NCBI GenBank assembly: GCA_024636835.1
Contig: JAGXGH010000008.1
Span: forward strand, 52,377 to 116,376
Direction: 5' to 3'
From: Verrucomicrobiales bacterium
GTDB lineage: Bacteria; Verrucomicrobiota; Verrucomicrobiia; Verrucomicrobiales; SLCJ01
Length of the DNA: 64,000 bases
Shown: one piece after another, positions 18,279-26,423 of the stretch
How positions within the stretch are numbered: the first letter of the stretch is position 1
How the letters are laid out: the number at the start of each line of letters is the position of its first letter
Notes under the pieces: model-generated
What the model was told of the DNA's origin: nothing
Seen by the model: only the letters and a program-made list of their open reading frames with translations
The model's database searches: none
Program-made: the position numbers and the translations under genes

Positions 18279-19163
18279 ATCGATAACTCAAACGACAACA
18301 AGACACAGGCGAGCCACGAGTGGCCGATCGACAAATCTGTCCACCCCGACCGCATCGTCATTAAGATCGGCACCGGTGTGCTCACCGGCGACAACCGCGT
18401 GGTCCTCGACGAACCAGCTTTCCTCGAAATTGCCCGCGCCGTCGCACAATTGAAGAGCTTTGGCTACAAAGTCATCCTCGTATCCAGTGGTGCCGTCGGC
18501 GCAGGTCTGACCGAGTTCGGGCTGAAAGAGCGCCCCGATACCGTGGCAAAAACCCAAGCGTTCGCCGCAATCGGGCAGTCGAAGCTATTGTCACTCTACC
18601 GCAAACACCTCAGCGTGTGGGATCTTCACGTCGGGCAGATTCTCCTCACCTACAGTGATCTAAAGTCGGAGAAGCGCCGCGAACGTGTTCTGCGCACACT
18701 CGATGCCATGCTCGATATCGATGAAGTGATCCCCATCATCAACGAGAATGATACCGTTGCCCCCGAGCACGAAAAGTTCGACGGCAATGACATCGTGGCA
18801 GCAAACATCGCAGCACTATGCGGCGCACGTCAGTTATTGATGCTGACCACTGTGGACGGATTGCTCGCTCGCAATGCAGACGGAACCCAGAAACTGGTTC
18901 GCGAAGTCGTGGACGTCGAAGAAGCCATGGCTATGGTCGAGGAAAGCAAAGGAGCTATTTCGGTAGGTGGCATGCAGAGTAAACTAGAGGCTGTTGAGTT
19001 CGCCTTGAAACACGGTGTGGAAACCTTCATTGCCAACGGTAAATACGCCAGCCAGATACCAGCTCTGATCGACGGCGAATACAAAAAGCGCACACGATTC
19101 AAGCCCGATTTTGAACCTGAATTTAACGACTCGAAGCCACCAGAAATCAAACCACTCTACTAA
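18279..19163 (+). CDS. proB: Glutamate 5-kinase, start codon uncertain
   Basis: The enzyme phosphorylates glutamate in the first step of proline synthesis. The amino acid kinase fold is clear: RIVIKIGTGVLTGDNR at the N-terminus, VILVSSGAVGAG, HVGQILLTYSDL, IPIINENDTVAPE and GAISVGGMQSKLEA. The usual C-terminal PUA domain is absent; the protein ends soon after the kinase domain. The essential KIGTG motif lies upstream of the first canonical in-frame start (GTG 18378), and between the upstream stop at 18219 and 18378 there is no in-frame ATG, GTG or TTG. A non-standard start is therefore needed, for example ATC 18279 or CTG 18249; the start given is a guess. proA follows after two bases. Confidence 0.88.
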   Translation: MDNSNDNKTQASHEWPIDKSVHPDRIVIKIGTGVLTGDNRVVLDEPAFLEIARAVAQLKSFGYKVILVSSGAVGAGLTEFGLKERPDTVAKTQAFAAIGQSKLLSLYRKHLSVWDLHVGQILLTYSDLKSEKRRERVLRTLDAMLDIDEVIPIINENDTVAPEHEKFDGNDIVAANIAALCGARQLLMLTTVDGLLARNADGTQKLVREVVDVEEAMAMVEESKGAISVGGMQSKLEAVEFALKHGVETFIANGKYASQIPALIDGEYKKRTRFKPDFEPEFNDSKPPEIKPLY

Positions 19164-19165
19164 AG

Positions 19166-20431
19166 ATGAGCGAGATTGAACTTCAAATAAAGACCATGGC
19201 GGCAAATGCAAAGGTCGCCGCCCGCCGAGTCGCCACACTGGATACCGAGACCAAAAACGGCATCCTCCACGCTATCGCAGATGGTCTCGTCAACGCGACC
19301 GAATCCATCCTCGCTGCCAACGCGAAGGACATGGCAACCGCTAATCAAAACGATTTGAGCGACGCGATGAAAGACCGTCTGCTACTGACGCCTGAGCGCA
19401 TTGTCAGCATTGCGGATGCCGTCCGGCAGATCGCTGCGCTACAAGACCCCGTTGGCGAGGTGATCGATGAGTTCACCGGTGCCGAAAATATTGCCATCAA
19501 AAAGGTGCGCTCACCTATCGGAGTCATTGGCATCATCTTTGAAAGCCGACCAAACGTCACCGTTGACGCTGCCGTGCTCTGCCTGAAATCCGGCAACGCG
19601 ACGATTCTTCGCGGCGGACGAGAAGCGATTCACTCGAACACTGCACTCGCAAAAGCTCTGCAAGAAGCTGGTGCCGCCGCAGGCCTACCCGCCGACGCCA
19701 TCCAACTCATCCCCTTTACCGACCGCGAGGCCGTTCCCGCTCTATGTCAGTGCGATGAATCCGTTGACCTTATCATCCCACGCGGTGGCAAAGGTCTAAT
19801 CGAAGCCATCATTTCCTGCTCACGCGTTCCTGTCATCAAACATTTGGACGGCGTCTGCCACATCTACGTCGCCGCCTCTGCCAATCCTGAGATGGCCAAG
19901 GAAATCGTGGTCAATGCCAAGGCGCAACGTCCAGGCGTTTGCAACGCATTGGAAACCCTGCTCGTCGACCAAGCTGCCAGCTCTCAGCTTCCCGCTATTG
20001 CCAAAGCGCTTAGCGATGCTGGAGTTGAACTCCGGGTGGACGACAAAGCCAATGAAGCGATCGCTAGCGCTGCTCCCACCACCGCTGCATCAGACGAAGA
20101 TTGGGACACGGAATACCTCGACCTGATTCTAAGTGTGAAAGTTGTCGACGGAGTCGACGCTGCCATCGATCACATCAACACTCATGGCTCGGGACACAGC
20201 GATTGCATCCTCACTGAAGATCCCGCAGAAGCGAAGCTCTTTATGGCTTCGGTCGATTCATCCACCGTCTATCATAACGCATCGACGCGATTCACTGATG
20301 GCGAGATGTTTGGCTTCGGCGCGGAAATCGGAATCTCCACGGACAAACTTCACGCCCGCGGACCAATGGCGCTGCCCGAACTCACGACGTATAAATACGA
20401 AGTGCATGGAACGGGACAGATTCGCAGCTAG
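19166..20431 (+). CDS. proA: Gamma-glutamyl phosphate reductase
   Basis: This 421-residue cytoplasmic enzyme reduces glutamyl-5-phosphate to the semialdehyde, the second step of proline synthesis. Family signatures include IGVIGIIFESRPNVTVDAA, LKSGNATILRGGREA and the catalytic-cysteine region NAKAQRPGVCNALETLL; the C-terminal FTDGEMFGFGAEIGISTDK is also typical. Length equals the family norm. The start lies two bases after the proB stop, so the two form an operon. Confidence 0.97.
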   Translation: MSEIELQIKTMAANAKVAARRVATLDTETKNGILHAIADGLVNATESILAANAKDMATANQNDLSDAMKDRLLLTPERIVSIADAVRQIAALQDPVGEVIDEFTGAENIAIKKVRSPIGVIGIIFESRPNVTVDAAVLCLKSGNATILRGGREAIHSNTALAKALQEAGAAAGLPADAIQLIPFTDREAVPALCQCDESVDLIIPRGGKGLIEAIISCSRVPVIKHLDGVCHIYVAASANPEMAKEIVVNAKAQRPGVCNALETLLVDQAASSQLPAIAKALSDAGVELRVDDKANEAIASAAPTTAASDEDWDTEYLDLILSVKVVDGVDAAIDHINTHGSGHSDCILTEDPAEAKLFMASVDSSTVYHNASTRFTDGEMFGFGAEIGISTDKLHARGPMALPELTTYKYEVHGTGQIRS

Positions 20432-20534
20432 GCGATTTCGAGTCTTGCGATAAAAAATCAACTTGAGCTAAGGGTTGACCAAGGCGCCCTCTATTGGCAA
20501 GTTTGTGAGCCTATCTTAGTTTGTTCAATTTCCC

Positions 20535-21692
20535 ATGAAACCTCTCAAGCTCTCTGAAACTGTCTTCGATATTCAAGCCTTGTCCGATAGATACGGCATC
20601 GAGGGGGACATGGTTGAGGGGGGGGCGTTCGGCAACGGCCTGATCAATGACACCTTGGTTGCTGGATTCGTGTCCGGAGATGAAAAGAAACAACGCTACA
20701 TCTTTCAACGCATTAACCACCATGTGTTTAAAGACCCCGTCAGCCTGATGCAAAACGTTGAGAGGGTTTGTGATCACATCCGTCAAAAGCTTTTTGAATC
20801 TCAATGCGACAATATCGAGCGCAAAGCTCTTACTCTCCTCCGAGATACCAGTGATGGTGCCACACTGGTTCGCGACACCAAAGGAAACTTCTGGCGCGCC
20901 TACAATTTCATCGAGAATTCCACTAGCTTCGATACCGTCGAAAATGTAGAGCAGGCCTACGAAGCGGCGAAGAAGTTCGGTGAGTTTCAACGTCTACTTG
21001 AAGATCTCAAGGGCGAGCGCTTAGTCGAAACCATCCCGGATTTCCACAACACTCCGAAACGTTTTGAGGTCTTTGAAAAAGCCGTTGCCGAAGACGTCGT
21101 AGGAAGAGTTGCCGATTGCCAGGAAGAAATCGACTTCGTTCTGTCACAACGTGAGATGGTCTCCAAGCTCCTTAATCTTCACCATCAGGGACTCATCCCT
21201 GAAAGGATTATCCACAACGATACCAAGCTGGGTAACGTCCTCCTCTGCGATAAATCGAATCGCGGCCTTTGTGTTGTAGACTTGGACACCGTGATGCCAG
21301 GCCTCGCTCTCTACGATTTCGGCGACCTCGTTCGCACCTGTGTTTCTCCAGGGCACGAGAATGATCGCGACCCATTCAACCAGGATGTCCGTATTCCCAT
21401 GTTTCGCGCGCTCGTCGATGGCTACCTCAGCGAAGTCGCCGATGTCCTCACGGAAACGGAGATTGAAAACCTCGCATTCGCCGGCCGACTCATTACCTTC
21501 GAGGTCGGTCTGCGCTTTCTCACCGACCACCTTCAAAACGACATCTACTTCGGCTCGAAACGTCCGAACCACAACCTTGAGCGGAGCCGCACTCAGTTCG
21601 CTCTCGCTCGTATCATCGAAGAAAAAGACCTAGAGCTATCGGCAATTGTCAGTACAGCCGCGAAACAGTTCCGCTCGGCTCAGGCGATCTAG
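20535..21692 (+). CDS. APH-fold sugar kinase, N-acetylhexosamine 1-kinase-like
   Basis: This 385-residue protein has the choline/aminoglycoside phosphotransferase fold. The catalytic loop RIIHNDTKLGNVLL and the metal motif VVDLDTVMPGLALYDFGDLV are complete. The motif order and GHENDRDPFNQDVR resemble NahK (N-acetylhexosamine 1-kinase) and its relatives, which phosphorylate GlcNAc/GalNAc at C1 in salvage of host or algal glycans. No partner phosphorylase or uridylyltransferase is next to it. The last four bases overlap the convergent recR stop. Confidence 0.75.
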   Translation: MKPLKLSETVFDIQALSDRYGIEGDMVEGGAFGNGLINDTLVAGFVSGDEKKQRYIFQRINHHVFKDPVSLMQNVERVCDHIRQKLFESQCDNIERKALTLLRDTSDGATLVRDTKGNFWRAYNFIENSTSFDTVENVEQAYEAAKKFGEFQRLLEDLKGERLVETIPDFHNTPKRFEVFEKAVAEDVVGRVADCQEEIDFVLSQREMVSKLLNLHHQGLIPERIIHNDTKLGNVLLCDKSNRGLCVVDLDTVMPGLALYDFGDLVRTCVSPGHENDRDPFNQDVRIPMFRALVDGYLSEVADVLTETEIENLAFAGRLITFEVGLRFLTDHLQNDIYFGSKRPNHNLERSRTQFALARIIEEKDLELSAIVSTAAKQFRSAQAI

Positions 21693-22291
21693 GCGTCGCG
21701 TCGATCGTTCAGCGCGCGCATCAGAGTCAGTGGGTCTGCGTGCTCAAGCCCACCTCCGGCAGGCATTCCTTGCGCTAGTCTCGTCACTTTGACCGACTTT
21801 CTACCAAGCATCTCCGCAAGGTAGTGCCCTGTCGCCTCGCCCTCCACATCGGAGCCTAATGCGAGGATAACCTCCTCCACATTGTCGCTGATAATCCGCT
21901 CGTTCAACCCATCGATACGGATGTCTTCCGGGGCAACGTTTTCCAGCGGTGAAAGCCTGCCGCCTAGAACGTGATAGCGCCCTTTGAACTGTCCGGTGCG
22001 TTCGATAGACAGCACGTCTGTAGGCTGCTCAACGACACACAGCATTCGCACGTCACGACCAGTATCGGAGCAAACCGCACAACCGCCGTGGTCGACGAAA
22101 AACCCACAAGCAGAACAAAGTTGAACCTCATTGTCGACGCGAGTCAGTGCGGCGGAAAGTTGTGCTACAGAGCCATTGCGTTGGTGGATCATCCACACCG
22201 CCATCCGCTCCGCACTACGCGGACCTATACCTGGCAGCTTGCGCAACTGCACGACCAACTCCCTAACCGACTCTGGAAAATCAACTGGCAT
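21689..22291 (-). CDS. recR: Recombination protein RecR
   Basis: This 200-residue protein has a helix-hairpin-helix (LRKLPGIGPRSAERMAVW), a C4 zinc finger (CSACGFFVDHGGCAVC) and a Toprim domain (LCVVEQPTDVLSIERTGQF, ALGSDVEGEATGHYL). It acts with RecO/RecF in gap repair. Length is normal. It overlaps the convergent kinase gene by four bases. No dnaX or YbaB gene lies upstream, unlike the common arrangement. Confidence 0.97.
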   Translation of the reverse strand: MPVDFPESVRELVVQLRKLPGIGPRSAERMAVWMIHQRNGSVAQLSAALTRVDNEVQLCSACGFFVDHGGCAVCSDTGRDVRMLCVVEQPTDVLSIERTGQFKGRYHVLGGRLSPLENVAPEDIRIDGLNERIISDNVEEVILALGSDVEGEATGHYLAEMLGRKSVKVTRLAQGMPAGGGLEHADPLTLMRALNDRRDA

Positions 22292-22306
22292 AAATCGATC
22301 AAGATT

Positions 22307-23560
22307 CTACGCCTCACCAGACGCATCAGACTCGACAGAAGCGCTGGGTTTAACCGTCAACTTAATGCGTCTCGGTGCTTGAGCCACTACCTTCTCTTCT
22401 ATTGGAGATGGTTTCGGAGCCACCTTTGCTCGCACCGCACGAGGCACTACCACTGGCAGGTCTTCAAGATCGGCAGCCGCGGATTTCGGCTGAACTTCCG
22501 GTTCAGGTTCAGGTTCAGGAACATCATCGGGACGCGACTTCAGTGTGTAGGCAGCCTCACCAGCGACCATTCCCGCTTCGACACGCACTGCCGTCATCTG
22601 TTTATCGACCTCGGTAAACACTTCATCGTAAACCACATTCCATGCTTCGGTCGAAGTCTCATCAACATGATAGTAAAGCCACGCCAATGTGTCGGTGAGT
22701 GCTGCACCACCAACCGCAATGTCTGGGCGACCATCGAGACGATTCACTTGACGAACACTCATCTCGCCAACTCGAACCACCACGCGAAATTTCTTCGGTT
22801 CAACGTCAGACGATGACTCTTTGTCGCTATTCACGCTCTCTTGCTTGTTCGCGAAAATCTCTTGGCGCAGCATTTCAATCCCGTCGTAAACAACACGCGC
22901 CACGTCCGACCGACTCTCCACGGCAGGAACCACACCGACCAAATTTTGCACTTGGGTGTCATCGACAATAGCACCGGCTTCTTTCAAGGTCCGTTGAAGC
23001 CGGTAATGAAGCCCTTCAGAAAGAACCTTGTGCCCCACCGCTCGCAAGCCGATCACCACGCTTGGAAATCCCTTGCCCGTAGTCAGAGCACCGGCTTCAC
23101 TCAAACGCTCACAAACCCACGCCTCACAGCGATTCTGCATACGACCTTCAAAACGTGCTTTCTCGCTCTCTTCCCAAGTCAAACCTGCACAAATCTGCCC
23201 ACCAATCAAACCAACCACAAGTCCAACAAGGATCGGCGCAGCGTCAATAATAATGCCACCCTGCGCCCAAACCGCCGGCGCCGTAATCGTTAGTAACAGG
23301 CCAATGACAAACACTGCCCCCTGCTTCAACCACGACCGCGTGTCGATACACACCCACGCCATCCCTGCCGCCACAGCACCTGCAAAAAGGTCAATAAACA
23401 CACTCGCCACAGGCATTGCCGAGGGGTCGTTAGTCCCATCAGCCGACCACAAACCCGCAATATCCTTGGAAAGCATTTCCAAGAAACCAACGCGCTTGAG
23501 CACCAGCATCACTACCAGTGACACCAAGGCCACAATTAAACAGCTAAGAATTCGTCGCAT
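22307..23560 (-). CDS. Unknown inner-membrane protein with Pro-Glu-rich linker
   Basis: I do not recognise this protein. ATG 23560 is used; an ATG ten codons upstream (23590) is also possible. About residues 1-130 contain roughly four hydrophobic helices (ILSCLIVALVSLVVMLVL, VFIDLFAGAVAAGMAWVC, AVFVIGLLLTITAPAVWA, AAPILVGLVVGLIGGQICAG). A soluble alpha/beta domain follows (about 140-350), rich in Val and Glu, then PEPEPEPEVQ and a basic tail (RRIKLTVKP). It lies 15 bases downstream of... rather upstream of recR on the same strand (recR starts 16 bases after its stop), so the two may be cotranscribed. Function not assigned. Confidence 0.7.
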   Translation of the reverse strand: MRRILSCLIVALVSLVVMLVLKRVGFLEMLSKDIAGLWSADGTNDPSAMPVASVFIDLFAGAVAAGMAWVCIDTRSWLKQGAVFVIGLLLTITAPAVWAQGGIIIDAAPILVGLVVGLIGGQICAGLTWEESEKARFEGRMQNRCEAWVCERLSEAGALTTGKGFPSVVIGLRAVGHKVLSEGLHYRLQRTLKEAGAIVDDTQVQNLVGVVPAVESRSDVARVVYDGIEMLRQEIFANKQESVNSDKESSSDVEPKKFRVVVRVGEMSVRQVNRLDGRPDIAVGGAALTDTLAWLYYHVDETSTEAWNVVYDEVFTEVDKQMTAVRVEAGMVAGEAAYTLKSRPDDVPEPEPEPEVQPKSAAADLEDLPVVVPRAVRAKVAPKPSPIEEKVVAQAPRRIKLTVKPSASVESDASGEA

Positions 23561-23692
23561 AGAGTAAGTAAAATCAAAAAGAGAAAACACCGCACGTCAA
23601 GAGACGGGTGCCGGCGCAATATGGCGCGCATCCCTCACATTGACCAGAACTAGTTACGGGATTTCTCCCTGACAAAAAAATAGCATCACATT

Positions 23693-25324
23693 CTACTTAC
23701 CGTAGGACTCCACCACCTTATCGCTGAGAAACTTATCGGCATCTCGAAGAGCTTCACCCGTCACCATAAAAAGGTCTTTGCCCGTGTTGTTCTGAATAAG
23801 CTTTAGTCCGTAGTGAAAGTCCTTTAGACGGCCACGTAGTACCTGCTGAGCAGTCAACGTTTCCTCTTCCACAATATCAGCCAAGACCTTGAGCGCGGAT
23901 TCATCGAACTCGAGCGTGATGCCGTATTTCTCCGCGAAGGTGCGTGCAAATACATTCACATCGTCTCCAAGCTTTCCTAACCCCACCTCTTTGTTGCGCT
24001 CAACATACTCAGCCAGCACCGCTTCGGTTTCGAGGATACAGCGTTCATCTACCTCAAGCTCACTCACTGATCCGCCGGGCAGTGCAAATTTGAATCCACG
24101 CAGCAATTGCTCACCAACAGTTAGCAACCCACGTGCACCTGTTTTCTCCTCAGCAGCACGCTCGGCAATCAGTTGAAGCGCGCCGTCCGTAAAACGAATG
24201 CTCATTCCGTAGGCTTCGAATTCGCGTTCATATTGACGGATCAAGCTACCCTCTGAGTCCTTCATGATGCTAAACAATGCGTCAGCTGGCAATGGATCGC
24301 AGACCACTCGCACCGGCAAACGCCCGACAAATTCCGCCTCGAATCCGAATTCAATCAAATCCTGAGTCGCCGCCAGCCCGAGAATCTCACTCTCTTTTGG
24401 TGCGTCGACGTGCTCCGCACCGAAACCAATCTGACCCTGGCGAAGTCGTTGACTCACCACCTTGTCCAAACCGGAAAACGCTCCACTCACGATGAACAGA
24501 ATGTGCCGCGTGTTGATCGACTGCTTTTGCGGGCCGCCTTTGCCGCCCCGTTGCATCTCCATCATCGCCATCATCTGACTCTGCATGTCCATCGGGTTGC
24601 GAAGAGGCACCTCGGTTTCCTCCATCAGCTTCAACAGAGTCGTCTGCACTCCTCGTCCCGATACGTCACGTCCCATGGAGTTGCCGCCACGGCTCGCCAG
24701 TTTGTCGATTTCATCAATATAAATGATGCCATACTCCGCGAGTTCCACATCCCCGTCTGCCTTGCGAACGAGCTCGCGTACAAGGTCGTCAACATCGCCA
24801 CCAACGTAGCCGGTCTCAGAAAACTTCGTCGCGTCAGCTTTAACGAACGGCACACCAATCAGATCTGCGATGTGCTTTACCAAGTAGGTTTTGCCCACCC
24901 CGGTCGGCCCGATGATCATCACATTCTGCTTAAGGAATTCCACCTGACTCGCAGCCTCGGGATCTTCCTCTTCTAAACGACGCAGAAATTTTGCATGGTT
25001 GTAGTGATCGCACACTGCGATACCCAAGGCTTTCTTCGCCTCGTCCTGCCGGATCACGAAACGATCCAAGTGCGCCTTAATGTCACGCGGCATCATATTG
25101 AACTCGAACAAGCCGCTGAATGGATCGATCTCATCCTCTATGTCGAGATCATCGGCACCAGTCTCGTCCTCTTCTTCATCCATTTGGAATGGGTTAACTT
25201 TCACACTCGCCCCGCCAAACCCGGACTTAAACAATTGCTCAAGTTGCTTGGAAATCTCATCGATACCCGGTGGCAAATCCTGTGGGTTCTTTTCGTCTTC
25301 TTTCTTCTTATCGTCGTCACTCAT
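23693..25324 (-). CDS. ClpX-like AAA+ unfoldase without zinc domain, with a repeated small domain
   Basis: The AAA+ core is intact: Walker A GPTGVGKT (about 139-146), pore loop GYVG (172-175), Walker B IIYIDEID (200-207), an IGF loop (299-301, the ClpP-docking type) and sensor 2 GARGL (396-400). Ordinary ClpX begins with a C4 zinc domain; here the first 75 residues are acidic with no cysteines. After the normal small domain (about 371-411, YGMSIRFTDGALQLIAERAA) a second copy appears at about 467-510 (YGITLEFDESALKVLADIVE) in which the sensor 2 motif is lost. The length of 543 is about 120 more than usual. It probably unfolds substrates for ClpP; no clpP is adjacent. The preceding gap shows no clear terminator. 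Confidence 0.9.
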   Translation of the reverse strand: MSDDDKKKEDEKNPQDLPPGIDEISKQLEQLFKSGFGGASVKVNPFQMDEEEDETGADDLDIEDEIDPFSGLFEFNMMPRDIKAHLDRFVIRQDEAKKALGIAVCDHYNHAKFLRRLEEEDPEAASQVEFLKQNVMIIGPTGVGKTYLVKHIADLIGVPFVKADATKFSETGYVGGDVDDLVRELVRKADGDVELAEYGIIYIDEIDKLASRGGNSMGRDVSGRGVQTTLLKLMEETEVPLRNPMDMQSQMMAMMEMQRGGKGGPQKQSINTRHILFIVSGAFSGLDKVVSQRLRQGQIGFGAEHVDAPKESEILGLAATQDLIEFGFEAEFVGRLPVRVVCDPLPADALFSIMKDSEGSLIRQYEREFEAYGMSIRFTDGALQLIAERAAEEKTGARGLLTVGEQLLRGFKFALPGGSVSELEVDERCILETEAVLAEYVERNKEVGLGKLGDDVNVFARTFAEKYGITLEFDESALKVLADIVEEETLTAQQVLRGRLKDFHYGLKLIQNNTGKDLFMVTGEALRDADKFLSDKVVESYGK

Positions 25325-25463
25325 GATTTAAAAATGGGAATTAGCCCGCGACTCATCGCATATAACGCGCGCGGGGTTTCTCTCGGCGACAATGAAGCGC
25401 CGCCACCTGCACATACCGCCTCTTCCTTGCAGAATCCACGAAAACCACGCACAAGATTGGTAA

Positions 25464-26360
25464 TCACGTCGTCAGCAACAGCCACAACTTCCGCCACCGG
25501 CTCAGTCGATAATCCTTGTCGAACACCCGAAACCCATCGGCGCGGATTTTCTCCAACAACTCACGGTAAATGCGCGCCATCACTAAGCCTGGGTGCATCG
25601 ACTTCTCGTCCTCAGCAGGTAGCAACGCCATCGCCTTGTCGTAATACCTGATAGCGCGCTGATACTCGAACTCCATCAGGTTCTGGAAACGGCCGTCCTG
25701 CGCACCGCCGAGGATATCAGCATCAGTCAGTTGGAAGCGATGGAGATCGATCTCCGGCAAATAGATGCGCCCGCCATTGCGACTGTCCGTAGCCACATCG
25801 CGGATGATATTCGTCCACTGCAAGGCATAGCCTAGTTGCACCGCAAACTCACGGCACTGTGCGTTCTTATAGCCAAACATCTCAATACTCACCAGCCCGA
25901 CCAATGAAGCCACGTGATAGCAGTAATTCTCCAAATCCTCAGGCTTGCCAAAACGGCGAGGCGACAAATCCATCGACACCCCGTCAATAATCCCAACCAT
26001 ATGCTCGACGGTGATGTCATACTTACGGCAAATCTCCAAGGTCTCCGCTTCGAGCGAACCCTCAGCAGCCTCACGCTCACCATGAAGCACATCGCGCCAG
26101 CGCTGAAGTTGCTCACCCTTTACGCGGTTCGCCGTCACCTCGCAGTCGGCGATATCATCGATCACCCGGCAATAGGCATAAAAGGTGATCATGTCGCGAC
26201 GCCGCTCCTTAGGCATCCTCGCCAGCGCAAAGGCTAGATTAGACTTCGCGCGCTTGGTGATCGCCAAGGCATCCTGCGCGCTACCAGGCGGCAACATCGG
26301 ATCACCCACACCGCCTTTCGGCTGATGCTTGTCAGATGAGGATTGCGCCGCGGTCGACAT
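25464..26360 (-). CDS. Squalene/phytoene synthase-family enzyme
   Basis: ATG 26360 is preferred because AGGTGGTGAC stands directly before it. The two Asp-rich substrate motifs are present: YAYCRVIDDIADCE and NIIRDVATDSRNGGRIYLPE. The length (298 residues) and the motif spacing fit the HpnC/HpnD/CrtB group that couples two farnesyl- or geranylgeranyl-diphosphate molecules head to head, leading to hopanoids or carotenoids. It could be presqualene diphosphate synthase or phytoene synthase; no desaturase or hopene cyclase is close. The N-terminal ~35 residues are low-complexity. Confidence 0.88.
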   Translation of the reverse strand: MSTAAQSSSDKHQPKGGVGDPMLPPGSAQDALAITKRAKSNLAFALARMPKERRRDMITFYAYCRVIDDIADCEVTANRVKGEQLQRWRDVLHGEREAAEGSLEAETLEICRKYDITVEHMVGIIDGVSMDLSPRRFGKPEDLENYCYHVASLVGLVSIEMFGYKNAQCREFAVQLGYALQWTNIIRDVATDSRNGGRIYLPEIDLHRFQLTDADILGGAQDGRFQNLMEFEYQRAIRYYDKAMALLPAEDEKSMHPGLVMARIYRELLEKIRADGFRVFDKDYRLSRWRKLWLLLTT

Positions 26361-26423
26361 GTCACCACCTTTCAATCACCAAGCCACGAACGCAACAACG
26401 GAGTCGTAAATCTCACTAGGAAG

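Noticed and set aside
17881..18306. Minus-strand frame of 141 codons upstream of proB
   Set aside because: Cys-rich and without any family pattern; it lies over decayed repeats.
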